From: Bifidobacterium breve
Lineage (GTDB): Bacteria > Actinomycetota > Actinomycetes > S36-B12
Direction of reading: 5' to 3'
Assembly (NCBI GenBank): GCA_945885645.1
Contig: CAMCYV010000026.1
Span: forward strand, 1-13,007
Length of the DNA stretch: 13,007 bases
Positions 1 to 7,974 of this stretch are shown in pieces. The notes below the pieces were generated by a model. That model had not been told where the DNA came from and did not search any database. It saw only the letters and a program-made list of their open reading frames with translations. How positions within the stretch are numbered: the stretch's first letter is position 1; each line of letters starts with the position of its first letter. The translations under genes and the position numbers were made by a program.

Positions 1-131
1 TCATGTGCAGCGTCAACAATGATTCGAGTGATATCAGGGACCTCTTGGGTGACCGATGCCGTTATGTTCACTTTGACCCGATCTACGAGCACGGTTTCAC
101 TTCCGACCGCGATGGTGATCCGATTAGGCAC
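1..131 (-). CDS. holA: DNA polymerase III delta subunit, N-terminal fragment
   Basis: The reading frame on the minus strand enters from position 131 and runs off the left edge, so only about 43 residues are visible. They include ITIAVGSETVLVDRV and then TRIIVDAAH, which resemble the start of actinobacterial HolA, where a beta strand of the form LVVGPEELL opens the clamp-loader domain. HolA loads the sliding clamp as part of the replicative polymerase. The gene directly after comEC is holA in many actinobacteria, which supports the call. An in-frame TAA at 141-143 rules out earlier starts, so the start is GTG at 131 or TTG at 137. A GAGG lies too far upstream to decide between them. The gene follows the comEC stop by 16 to 22 bases and is probably co-transcribed with it. 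Confidence is limited by the short fragment. Confidence 0.72.
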   Translation of the reverse strand, partial: MPNRITIAVGSETVLVDRVKVNITASVTQEVPDITRIIVDAAH

Positions 132-153
132 ACCCAAGCATTACACAAGCACC

Positions 154-2505
154 TCATCTTTGCGTGACAGCGCTCCAGACTCCTTCGGGAGATAGTGAAA
201 GTGATACTGCGCCGTCTAGGTCGGTCCGATAAATCTCCGAACCACCCCAAGCGTCTAAGGCTTCGGGAGCTGGGTGGCCGTAATCATTGTCTTGGCCAAC
301 ACTGATCAAGGCAATCTCGGCATTTGCCCAAGTGGCAAACCCGGCATCAAGGTTTGCTGAGCCGTGGTGGGGGACCTTGACCACGTCCACGTCTACTGAA
401 GTTAATGCGCGCATAATCTCGGCCTGTGCTTCGCGCTCAACATCACCGGTCAGCAGAATGCCGCGTCCTTGAATAGTCACGAGTACAACGACGCTGGCGT
501 TATTTGGCATGGATCCCTCCTGGATGAATCGAGCCGGCCACAGGACTTTTACCGCCAGATCCCCCAGCGAATACTCCCGGCCTGCGCTAACCTCGGATTG
601 CGGTATCTCAACCGGAATCTCGCGCAAAACGTAATCGAATTGCTCAGCGGGCTCGTGGTAGCCCGTGGCAATAATTCGTTGGACATTTCGCCCTCTCAAC
701 GCTCCCGCTATTCCTCCAATATGGTCACGGTGGAAATGAGTGAGCACGATCGCTGAAATTTCAGTGACCCCCAAATCCTTGAGACAGTTGTCGATGGCAA
801 TATCTTCACCACCAACATCAAAAACCATGACACTGCCATTTCGATCCCGCACAACAAGTCCGTCTCCTTGGCCAACATCACACATCACTATCGACCAGGA
901 ATCACCCGGCCAGTTATTCCATGGAGCTAAATGGGTTCCTTGGACTAACATGAAAAGCAACAGTGCGACTCCTCCACAAACCGCTATCAATGGCTGCGAG
1001 AAATACCATGCCAGTGTCACAATTCCGGCAACGAGCATCAGGGCCACAATTACTGCTAGCCCACTCAAGGCCGGCCAACCTGAGAAGAAATCTGCTAGCC
1101 CTGCGATCCACATGGCCGGCCAGGAACTCACAAGCGCCAAACCATGTGCAAGCTCAGGGCTCACCAACGAAATCATTGAACTCAGCAATCCACCAACCGT
1201 TATGAACACCACCATGGGCATTGCCAAAATATTTGCTGGAACCGAACCAAGCCCAATCGGTGTTCCCATAGCGATGAGAACGGGCAGGGTCGCAATTTGC
1301 GCTGAAATTGTCAACCCGGCAGCGACGAGAATTACCGGTGGAGTTCGCATCAGATATGGAGCGCGTTGCGCGTACTCCATCAGGATCGGGGTTAGTACAA
1401 CAATTCCGGCTGTGGCACATACCGATAGCGCGAATCCCCAGGAGATTCCCAAACTTGGGTCAAAAATCAACAGGATTATGACAGCGGTCGACAAGATAGA
1501 GGGCCCAGCGGTTCGACCGCCAACAAGAAATGCAATCACCACAATTGCCCCCATGGTCGCGGCTCGAACAACGCTGGGTTGCGGTTGTACCAAAATCACA
1601 TAAAAACCTAGAGCGCCGAGGGAAAGCACAACGCGGCCAATAAGTTTCACCCCAGCCAGCATGCTGACCAAAATCACCATGGCCAAAACGATGGCCACAT
1701 TTCCACCGGAAACCGCTGTTAAATGCGCCAGACCACTCAGGCGCATCTGGTCACGGAGTTCAGCCGGCAATGCTGATTCGTCACCGATTGCCAACCCTGC
1801 AACAAGTGCCCCGCCCCGTTCATCGACGCCATTCAGTGCACGAGTCAAACCTCCGCGCATGGACTGGGCGAGTGAATCAACAAAGCCTGGACCACCAGTG
1901 ACTTCAATCCCATTGACCGAGCTCACTCCCGCTGCGAAATTTCCGTACCGAAAAGACTGTCCCAGTTTTCCGGTAACAACAACCGATGATCCCGGTGGTG
2001 GTGCAACTACCTCGGCCGCTAATTCGACCGTAACCGGAACCTTTATTGAATAAGTCACTTCTCCAACGGTGATCGTGTCAGTCGCCAGTGTGACAACTTG
2101 AATCTCCGGAGACTTCCACACTGCGGCTGTTGGTGTAGCCCGAGTTTGTGCTTGCGTACTGATCACGCCACTGATCTGAGCGATCGGTTTTTGGTTGATC
2201 CACCCAGATAAAGGCTGACTGGTTTGGGCGCTGATCTGAAGGACGGTGACACCACAGCCAAGTAAGACAAAGAGCAGGAAGATCCCACGAATCCAAAACA
2301 CTTGGGAGCCGAACTCAGCGGGGCGCCACAACCAAAAATAGGCAACCGCCGCTCCCAGAATGATGCACCCCGCAATAACAAGTACGAGGGCACTTTGTGC
2401 ATGTGCGTTTCGAATAACTGGATCCGGATTCTTGCCAGTCAGAATGTACGTCGCTACAACACCCAGCCACAAGCCAATAGCAGGGGAAACTAGACGCAGA
2501 TCCAT
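154..2505 (-). CDS. comEC: ComEC/Rec2 family DNA-uptake channel protein
   Basis: Inner-membrane channel thought to pass single-stranded DNA into the cell during natural transformation. The 783 residues match the family's full length. N-terminal membrane segments and a soluble OB-like part (about 100-200) precede the Competence domain, whose signature GLAIGDESALPAEL followed by HLTAVSGGN lies at about 237-270. Many membrane segments follow to about residue 525. The C-terminal metallo-beta-lactamase-like domain starts at CDVGQGDG (542-549) and carries THFHRDH (metal ligands H590, H592, D594, H595), TGDVE (D688) and VPHHGSAN (H713, H714), so the metal site looks intact. The start ATG at 2505 has AAAGG just upstream, overlapping the comEA stop; the gap is 12 bases, so the two are co-transcribed. 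The pilus genes needed for uptake are not in the window, so actual competence is not shown. Confidence 0.96.
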   Translation of the reverse strand: MDLRLVSPAIGLWLGVVATYILTGKNPDPVIRNAHAQSALVLVIAGCIILGAAVAYFWLWRPAEFGSQVFWIRGIFLLFVLLGCGVTVLQISAQTSQPLSGWINQKPIAQISGVISTQAQTRATPTAAVWKSPEIQVVTLATDTITVGEVTYSIKVPVTVELAAEVVAPPPGSSVVVTGKLGQSFRYGNFAAGVSSVNGIEVTGGPGFVDSLAQSMRGGLTRALNGVDERGGALVAGLAIGDESALPAELRDQMRLSGLAHLTAVSGGNVAIVLAMVILVSMLAGVKLIGRVVLSLGALGFYVILVQPQPSVVRAATMGAIVVIAFLVGGRTAGPSILSTAVIILLIFDPSLGISWGFALSVCATAGIVVLTPILMEYAQRAPYLMRTPPVILVAAGLTISAQIATLPVLIAMGTPIGLGSVPANILAMPMVVFITVGGLLSSMISLVSPELAHGLALVSSWPAMWIAGLADFFSGWPALSGLAVIVALMLVAGIVTLAWYFSQPLIAVCGGVALLLFMLVQGTHLAPWNNWPGDSWSIVMCDVGQGDGLVVRDRNGSVMVFDVGGEDIAIDNCLKDLGVTEISAIVLTHFHRDHIGGIAGALRGRNVQRIIATGYHEPAEQFDYVLREIPVEIPQSEVSAGREYSLGDLAVKVLWPARFIQEGSMPNNASVVVLVTIQGRGILLTGDVEREAQAEIMRALTSVDVDVVKVPHHGSANLDAGFATWANAEIALISVGQDNDYGHPAPEALDAWGGSEIYRTDLDGAVSLSLSPEGVWSAVTQR

Positions 2506-2517
2506 GGGATTACGCCT

Positions 2518-3267
2518 TTAGAGTGTGGCAATATCGCGGACACTACCCATGATTGAGTCACCAATTCCGGAGACTTCTCCGAGCCCATCAATTGAAGTGA
2601 ACGGGCCATTTGCCTCTCGGTAACTCACGATCCGCGCGGCAATAACAGGTCCAACACCGGGCAGGTCTTCTAGTTCGTTCACCGAGGCGCTGTTGATGCT
2701 GATTCCACCGCTCGTACCTCCGGAGGAATTCTCACCCACAAGTATCTGTTCACCGTCAACAACCGCACGGGCTAAATTCACTGAATTCGCTGCGCTTTTT
2801 TTGCTTACCCCACCAGCAGCTTCAATGGCGTCAGCGATGCGAGCGCCCGCTGAGAGCTGGTACAGCCCCGGGTTCTTAACATAGCCAGCAACATGGACGA
2901 CGACTTTCATTGCTGAGTTTTCCGAATCTAAGACAAGTTCAGATTCTGCCCCCGAAACCACTGGCTGGACCTGCGACGGTCGACCGATAAACCACAAGCC
3001 AAGAACCACAATGATTATTGCTCCAACAATGAAAAACAGCGGACGGATACTTCGCCGTTCCCAGTTGCCAACTCGAAAACGTGGCTTGGCTTTTGTCTGT
3101 GTCGACTTCCCCGTTGACTCAGGTACTTCAACTGAAACTCGAGTGCCTCGGCGTTTGGCGGTCGAAGCCACGAAATCTCTCTGAGATGGCGCTACTTTCC
3201 AGTCTTCCAGCGCGCGCTTGAGACGATCTGAGGCTTTTGTGCTCGTGGTTTTTCGAATTCCCAACAT
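2518..3267 (-). CDS. comEA: ComEA family DNA-binding competence protein
   Basis: Membrane-anchored DNA receptor that hands incoming DNA to ComEC. The protein has a basic cytoplasmic N-terminus of about 75 residues, one membrane segment (FFIVGAIIIVVLGLWFIG), a SLBB domain beginning at VVVHVAGYVKNPGLY, and a C-terminal helix-hairpin-helix pair with INSASVNELEDLPGVGP and a second hairpin at IDGLGEVSGIG. This is the usual actinobacterial ComEA layout. The frame also has a GTG at 3273, giving 251 residues. I prefer ATG at 3267 (249 residues), because no Shine-Dalgarno is visible and a TATTTT hexamer ends six bases before this ATG, which suits a leaderless mRNA. The long basic N-terminal tail is common in high-GC relatives. 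The gene lies 57 bases after the degV stop and 12 bases before comEC. Confidence 0.93.
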   Translation of the reverse strand: MLGIRKTTSTKASDRLKRALEDWKVAPSQRDFVASTAKRRGTRVSVEVPESTGKSTQTKAKPRFRVGNWERRSIRPLFFIVGAIIIVVLGLWFIGRPSQVQPVVSGAESELVLDSENSAMKVVVHVAGYVKNPGLYQLSAGARIADAIEAAGGVSKKSAANSVNLARAVVDGEQILVGENSSGGTSGGISINSASVNELEDLPGVGPVIAARIVSYREANGPFTSIDGLGEVSGIGDSIMGSVRDIATL

Positions 3268-3273
3268 AGACAC

Positions 3274-3302
3274 AAAATAGGGTGACCCACGTGAAATGAA
3301 AA
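3274..3302 (-). promoter_or_regulatory. Putative leaderless promoter of comEA-comEC
   Basis: On the minus strand a TTTTCA element (3297-3302) is followed after 17 bases by TATTTT (3274-3279). The expected transcription start, seven bases further on, is the A of the ATG at 3267. There is no Shine-Dalgarno in front of either start candidate. Leaderless genes are common in actinobacteria. The -35 match is 4 of 6 to TTGACA, so this is a reasoned guess from sequence only. Confidence 0.4.
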
Positions 3303-3324
3303 TACCGGATTTTCAACCTGTGGA

Positions 3325-4173
3325 TCAAGGAATATGAGAAGTCTGCTTTGCCACTATGACTCCGACTAAACCGGGACCGGCATGAACTCCAAGTACTGGA
3401 CTCACCTCACTGATTAGCAATTCGCTTCCGGGTAACTCCTGTGCAATTTTAAGCGCGCACTGATCAACCAGGCTTCGTTCGCCAAAATACTGAAGTCCAA
3501 TAAGCGCGGGTTCATAGTCACGTGCACAACTCATTGCTAGGCGAACCAGTTCGGTCAGCGCTTTGGCCTGCGTGCGAACTTTTTCCTTCAACACCACCTC
3601 ACCGTCAAGAATTGTCATGATCGGTTTGACCGATAGCGCAGTTCCCAGGAGCGCACTGGTTGCGCTGATGCGTCCACCACGCTTTAAGTATTCCAAACTA
3701 TCGACATAGAAAAATACTTTCGAGGATGCGATCCCCTTTTCGACGACCTCGAGTACCTGAGCAACACTCGCACCGCTTTGTGCTGCTCGCGCGGCATTGA
3801 CAACCGGAAAACCCAGTCCCAAACCAATACTCAGGGAGTCACACACGCTGACCGAAATAGGGCTTGTGCGAGCCGCCACAATCGCAGAATCAAAAGTTCC
3901 CGAGAGTTTGGAAGACAAAGTAACCACCACTGCATGTTCATAGCCCTCACTCGATAACGATTCGAACTCTTTGGTGAATGCTTCCGGTGTAGAACGCGAG
4001 GTCGATACTTTCACTCCATCACGAACCGCTTGAGCAATATCAATTGAATCACCCTCAGGCAGTACAACGCCGTCCACAATCACGTCAACAGGAACGACTC
4101 GAATCCCCAGTTGGGCAGCAAGTTCCGTAGGTATCCCAGAACTGTTGTCGGTAACCAGCGCCACCCGTCCCAT
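3325..4173 (-). CDS. DegV family fatty acid-binding protein
   Basis: Members of this family (FakB in Firmicutes) bind a fatty acid and present it to a kinase for phosphorylation; the role in actinobacteria is less clear. The 282 residues equal the usual length. Family signatures are present in order: VTDNSSGIP at about 7-15, VSTSRSTPEAF (56-66), TLSSKLSGTFDSA (85-97), CDSLSIGLG (111-119), SLEYLKRGGRIS (159-170) and VHAGPGLVG (263-271). No membrane segments or signal peptide are seen, so it should be cytosolic. The ATG start has GGAAG about ten bases upstream and lies 14 bases after the leuS stop. The position between leuS and comEA is also seen in other actinobacteria, where degV neighbours comEA. 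No fatty-acid kinase (fakA) gene is visible here. Confidence 0.93.
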   Translation of the reverse strand: MGRVALVTDNSSGIPTELAAQLGIRVVPVDVIVDGVVLPEGDSIDIAQAVRDGVKVSTSRSTPEAFTKEFESLSSEGYEHAVVVTLSSKLSGTFDSAIVAARTSPISVSVCDSLSIGLGLGFPVVNAARAAQSGASVAQVLEVVEKGIASSKVFFYVDSLEYLKRGGRISATSALLGTALSVKPIMTILDGEVVLKEKVRTQAKALTELVRLAMSCARDYEPALIGLQYFGERSLVDQCALKIAQELPGSELLISEVSPVLGVHAGPGLVGVIVAKQTSHIP

Positions 4174-4187
4174 GCCAGCGCTTCCGA

Positions 4188-6677
4188 CTATTTGAGAACA
4201 ATATTGACGAGTTTGGGGGCTCGGACAACCACCATGCGAATTTCTTGGCCCTTTAGGGCATCAATAATTTCCGTTGATGCCATCGCCAATGCTTCCAATT
4301 CCCCTTGAGAAATATCGGGACTCACTTGAAGTTTGTCTCTGATCTTCCCAGCGATTTGGACCACACAGGTAACCGAGTCTTCAACCAGCAGGGATGGATC
4401 AACGGTTGGCCAAGCGGCTCGGGCGACCGTGGGCTCGTGTCCCAGCAGCATCCACATCTCTTCCGCCGTGTAAGGGCACACGACGGAAAGCATGATGGCA
4501 ACAGTTTCAACCGCCTCGCGCACAGCAGGGTCCGCCGGTCCACACCCGGTGTCAATTGCTTTACGGGTTGCGTTGACCAGCTCCATTACCCGTGCAACCA
4601 AGACGTTAAAGCGCAATGACTCAACGTTGAGTTCACCGTCACGGATTGCTTTATGGGTTGCTTTACGCAGTTGTTGGTCACCTTGGGCTGGGTCAACACC
4701 GACAGCACTTGTTACATCACCGGCAAGACGCCAGGCTCGTGCGAGGAACTTCCTAGAACCCGATGGTGATACTTCAGCCCAGTCGATATCGTCTTCTGGC
4801 GGCCCAGCAAAAACCATGGAAAGTCGAATTGCATCAACTCCGTTGACTTCGAGTTCCTCGGTTAACCGCACCAAGTTGCCACGCGACTTACTCATTGCGC
4901 TGCCATCCTTGAGCACCATTCCTTGATTCAGTAAACGAGTGAAGGGTTCCACAAAATCAACAAGACCCATGTCGTGGGCAACCTTGACCCAGAATCGCGC
5001 GTACAGCAGGTGCAGGATGGCGTGGGTTACTCCACCGACATATTGATCAACGGGTAACCACTCGGCAACCTTTTTAGGATCAAATGCGGCTTCAGAGTTC
5101 TGTGAGTCTGCGTAACGAAGGAAGTACCAGGACGAGTCAACGAATGTGTCCATGGTGTCTGTGTCTCGCAGTGCCGGTCCACCACAATTTGGACAGGCAA
5201 CGTTTACCCAATCGTGTGCGGTTGCAAGTGGTGAAACACCCTTCGGGCTGAGGTCAAGCCCTTCGGTGCTGGGAAGTTCAACGGGTAATTGATCTTCGGG
5301 GACAGCGACCTCACCGCATTTTTCGCAATGAATAATCGGGATCGGGGTGCCCCAGTAGCGCTGACGAGAGATAAGCCAGTCGCGTAGCCGGTAATTCGTC
5401 GCAGCCGATCCAGTGCCCCGCTCTTCTAACACTTCAATCATGCGCGGAATCGCTTCAGCTTTGGTAAGTCCGTCGAGGGGTCCTGAATTAATCAAAACCC
5501 CATTGTCCGTTGTCGCGATTCCCGTTTCGCGCGGATCTTCGTCACTGTCGACAACAACGGTTACCGGCAATTTAAATGCGCGGGCGAAGTCAAGGTCACG
5601 TTGGTCATGTGCTGGAACCGCCATGATGGCGCCGGTGCCGTAATCAGCGAGCACGTAGTCGGCAGCGTAGACCGGGATTTTTTCACCATTGACAGGATTA
5701 ATTGCATATCGCTTCAGGAAAACACCAGTTTTTTCGCGACCGGATTCCAGCCGATCCATTTCCGATGATGCTTTCACTTTGTCCAAATAGGTGGTGAACT
5801 CCGCTTCGGCCGGCGTTCCCGAAGCTAGTTCAGCGGCAAGATCCGAGTCAGCGGCAACCACGAAAAATGTTGCACCGAAAAGCGTGTCTGGGCGAGTCGT
5901 GTAAACACTGACGGGTTCTTCACGACCTTCAATCACAAACTGAACGTGCGCACCTTGTGAACGGCCAATCCAGTTGCGCTGCATGAGCAGCACTTTCTCC
6001 GGCCACTTACCTTCAAGTTGATCCATGTCTTCCAGTAGGCGATCCGCGTAGTCCGTGATGCGCAAATACCACTGGGCCAGTTTTTTCTTAGTGACCTGTG
6101 AATCACATCGCTCACATAGACCTGCTACGACCTGTTCGTTAGCGAGCACCGTTTGGCATTGCGTGCACCAGTTGACCGCACTGTATTTGCGGTAGGCCAG
6201 GCCCCGCTTGAACATCTCTAAAAAGAACCATTGATTCCAGCGATAATAGGTGGGGTCGCACGTGTAAAGAACGCGATCCCAATCAAATGAACACGCATAA
6301 TTTCGCATCGACGCTTTTTGTTGTTCAATGTTCGCATACGTCCACGTGCCTGGATCAACATTGTTTTTGATCGCGGCATTTTCTGCAGGAAGCCCGAACG
6401 CATCCCAACCAATTGGGTGTAAAACATTGAAACCCTTGAGCACCCAGTAGCGGGCAATCACGTCGCCGATTGCATAAGCCTCCGCATGTCCCATATGCAA
6501 ATCACCGGAGGGGTAGGGGAACATGTCACACACGTATTTCTTAGGGCGGGTATCGGTTGGATCCCCGGAACGAAAAGGGGCAAGTTCATCCCATATTGGT
6601 AGCCACCGCTCCTGGATTGCCGCGAAGTCGAAGCGTTGCGCATCACGGGGATCCGGGCTAGGTGCTACGTCGGTCAC
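4188..6677 (-). CDS. leuS: Leucyl-tRNA synthetase
   Basis: Charges tRNA-Leu with leucine in the cytosol. The 829 residues are a normal length for a bacterial LeuRS. The class I signatures are intact: HMGH at 61-64, preceded by PYPSGDL, and AMSKS at 594-598. A zinc-ribbon-like insert follows the first half of the Rossmann fold, with CTQC at 171-174 and CERC at 188-191. The CP1 editing domain has TTRPDTLFGATF (260-271) and VPAHDQRD (354-361), with the D358 position used in editing of mischarged tRNA. A second cysteine pair set (C451/C454 and C495/C498) sits after the editing domain. The start is GTG at 6677, with AAAGGATGG upstream. The gene opens the leuS-degV-comEA-comEC-holA run and is divergent from the chagasin-like gene across 133 bases. 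No T-box-like leader is evident. Confidence 0.98.
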   Translation of the reverse strand: MTDVAPSPDPRDAQRFDFAAIQERWLPIWDELAPFRSGDPTDTRPKKYVCDMFPYPSGDLHMGHAEAYAIGDVIARYWVLKGFNVLHPIGWDAFGLPAENAAIKNNVDPGTWTYANIEQQKASMRNYACSFDWDRVLYTCDPTYYRWNQWFFLEMFKRGLAYRKYSAVNWCTQCQTVLANEQVVAGLCERCDSQVTKKKLAQWYLRITDYADRLLEDMDQLEGKWPEKVLLMQRNWIGRSQGAHVQFVIEGREEPVSVYTTRPDTLFGATFFVVAADSDLAAELASGTPAEAEFTTYLDKVKASSEMDRLESGREKTGVFLKRYAINPVNGEKIPVYAADYVLADYGTGAIMAVPAHDQRDLDFARAFKLPVTVVVDSDEDPRETGIATTDNGVLINSGPLDGLTKAEAIPRMIEVLEERGTGSAATNYRLRDWLISRQRYWGTPIPIIHCEKCGEVAVPEDQLPVELPSTEGLDLSPKGVSPLATAHDWVNVACPNCGGPALRDTDTMDTFVDSSWYFLRYADSQNSEAAFDPKKVAEWLPVDQYVGGVTHAILHLLYARFWVKVAHDMGLVDFVEPFTRLLNQGMVLKDGSAMSKSRGNLVRLTEELEVNGVDAIRLSMVFAGPPEDDIDWAEVSPSGSRKFLARAWRLAGDVTSAVGVDPAQGDQQLRKATHKAIRDGELNVESLRFNVLVARVMELVNATRKAIDTGCGPADPAVREAVETVAIMLSVVCPYTAEEMWMLLGHEPTVARAAWPTVDPSLLVEDSVTCVVQIAGKIRDKLQVSPDISQGELEALAMASTEIIDALKGQEIRMVVVRAPKLVNIVLK

Positions 6678-6775
6678 GGGGTTTCAACCATCCTTTTGCG
6701 GGTTTCATGAGTCACTCTTTGCCAAGCCATCTACGAGAAACAAGTGCGCGGATAAGACTACCGAGGCTAAATGCC

Positions 6776-6803
6776 TTGACGACCGCCTCCCCTGAGTTAC
6801 CAT
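6776..6803 (+). promoter_or_regulatory. Putative leaderless promoter of the chagasin-like gene
   Basis: A TTGACG -35 element (6776-6781; five of six consensus bases) is followed after 16 bases by TACCAT (6798-6803), which fits the actinobacterial TAnnnT -10. Seven bases later comes the ATG at 6811, so the mRNA would begin at or next to the start codon. No proper Shine-Dalgarno precedes the ATG; only a GGCGGC is adjacent. It shares the 133-base divergent region with leuS. Confidence 0.55.
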
Positions 6804-6810
6804 TGGCGGC

Positions 6811-7224
6811 ATGAGAAAATCCCTGAGAGTTGTCATCGCAGTGAGTTCCGCAGTATTTATGGCCAGCGGCCTGCTGTCCTCTCCGGCGAGTGCCGCTAAT
6901 AAGGACATCACCCTCGTCGTCACCCAATTGCCCGCTCAGGTGCGACTGGTTCCCGGTGAATCCATTTCCCTGTCGCTCTCCACTAACACCACGACCGGCT
7001 ACACCTGGGATACAAAAGTCTCAGGGGACACAAAGTCGGTCAAGGTCTATCAGGGCGTTTACGCTGCTCCTGCTGCCACCGGGATGGTCGGGGTTCCCGG
7101 CACCACCGTTTGGCAGATCACAGCGAAGTCGGTTGGCAAAGCGGTCGTCACGGTTGTCACCACTTCACCCGGAGGCACGAAAAGCAATGATGGCAAGTTA
7201 ACTGTCATTGTCATGGCTAAATAG
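6811..7224 (+). CDS. Secreted chagasin-like (I42 family) peptidase inhibitor
   Basis: Predicted exported protein of 137 residues. The N-terminus MRKSLRVVIAVSSAV leads a hydrophobic stretch and an ASA cleavage site near residue 28, a standard Sec signal peptide without a lipobox. The mature part of about 109 residues matches the chagasin/I42 fold length. The first inhibitory loop is clear as NTTTGYTWD (59-67), matching the family NPTTGY pattern. The second, glycine-rich loop is MVGVPGTTVW (92-101), followed by GKAVVTV. The third family motif, R-P-W in a later loop, is not recognisable; the equivalent stretch reads TTSPGGTKSND. Known members inhibit papain-like cysteine peptidases, but the target here is unknown. 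It probably acts outside the cytoplasm. The gene ends in an 8-base tail-to-tail overlap with the OctT-like gene. It is an accessory gene relative to the conserved cluster. Confidence 0.8.
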   Translation: MRKSLRVVIAVSSAVFMASGLLSSPASAANKDITLVVTQLPAQVRLVPGESISLSLSTNTTTGYTWDTKVSGDTKSVKVYQGVYAAPAATGMVGVPGTTVWQITAKSVGKAVVTVVTTSPGGTKSNDGKLTVIVMAK

Positions 7225-7957
7225 GCTCAAGAGCATTCGCTAACGCTTCCCCCACCAGCTCGTGGGTTTCCCACGCCCAATGCATCCCATCGGGGTTTGC
7301 GCTGGCACTGACAAGACCTTTGAGAACATGATTTTCGATGTCCACAATGGGAACACCAATGGATGCCGCCCAGCTAAATGCTGATGCCCGCGCAGCTACA
7401 TGGTATTTCTGTGACGGGTAGTACTTGCTGTCATGAGGCGATGGCGTCATGGCAACGATTGGGATATCCCCGGAGACTGCCCGAATAGCCTGCACGATTC
7501 GAGTTAAGTACCGATCGGTTGCCAACTGAGGTAGTTGCCGCATGAGCCCACCGGTGAGACCCACAATCTTGGGAGCAATCTCGCGGTAGAGCCGACGGGT
7601 CCGGCGGCGCACACCCCCTGGCCGCAAATATGGCATGCCTTCACGCAGGTATGTGGGTATCACGGCAGGCAGTTGGTCCATGCCCCCCACCTCGATGACC
7701 ACCGCGCTAGCACGGGGTAGGTAGGTGCCAAAAACAACCGGGTCTTTGGTTAATGCCCACCACGAATCACGGGAAGTCCACCCTTCACGCGCGACCAGGT
7801 CAACCTCGAAGGGTGTGCCCAATTGGACCGCCAGGTGGGCTGCCGCAATGTTGGGAAACAACCGTGGATCGGAGGGCACAACGATTCCCTGTGGACCTTG
7901 GAATGCGAGTGAGTCACCTAGCACCAAGAGATGGCGCACGTTCTCCGCTTTATCCAC
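7217..7957 (-). CDS. octT: SGNH hydrolase-fold acyltransferase, OctT-like
   Basis: In mycobacteria OctT transfers octanoate to diglucosylglycerate in methylglucose lipopolysaccharide synthesis. The 246 residues carry SGNH blocks: LLVLGDSLAF (nucleophile S16), VGGMDQLPA (90-98) as the oxyanion region with M in place of the usual N, and NPDGMHW (D223, H226) as the catalytic acid and base. The stretches DPRLFPN, GWTSRDSWWALTKDP and PTYLREGMPYLRP match my memory of Rv2418c, the mycobacterial OctT. The flanking genes (a gpgP-like phosphatase, degV, comEA) also match its mycobacterial setting. No signal peptide is seen, so it is cytosolic. The GTG start at 7957 has an AGGGGA directly adjacent, too close for normal initiation; GTG at 7939 (codon 7, with GGAG upstream) is an alternative. 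OctT-type activity is inferred; a general esterase remains possible. Confidence 0.72.
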   Translation of the reverse strand: MDKAENVRHLLVLGDSLAFQGPQGIVVPSDPRLFPNIAAAHLAVQLGTPFEVDLVAREGWTSRDSWWALTKDPVVFGTYLPRASAVVIEVGGMDQLPAVIPTYLREGMPYLRPGGVRRRTRRLYREIAPKIVGLTGGLMRQLPQLATDRYLTRIVQAIRAVSGDIPIVAMTPSPHDSKYYPSQKYHVAARASAFSWAASIGVPIVDIENHVLKGLVSASANPDGMHWAWETHELVGEALANALEPI

Positions 7958-7962
7958 TCCCC

Positions 7963-7968
7963 TAGTGT
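7963..7968 (+). promoter_or_regulatory. Putative -10 element of the EamA gene
   Basis: TAGTGT fits the TAnnnT -10 pattern and ends six bases before the ATG at 7975, placing the transcription start at the ATG itself. No convincing -35 is seen; the expected position lies inside the octT-like coding sequence. It sits in the 17-base gap between two divergent start codons. Confidence 0.3.
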
Positions 7969-7974
7969 GCCGTT

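Noticed and set aside
740..1603. Long plus-strand ORF of 287 codons
   Set aside because: It lies entirely antisense to comEC and is rich in T, P, S and R with no recognisable domain; it is a shadow frame.
6678..6810. T-box or other leader regulating leuS
   Set aside because: The 133-base region shows no T-box sequence or specifier-like stem by eye and is shared with a divergent promoter.
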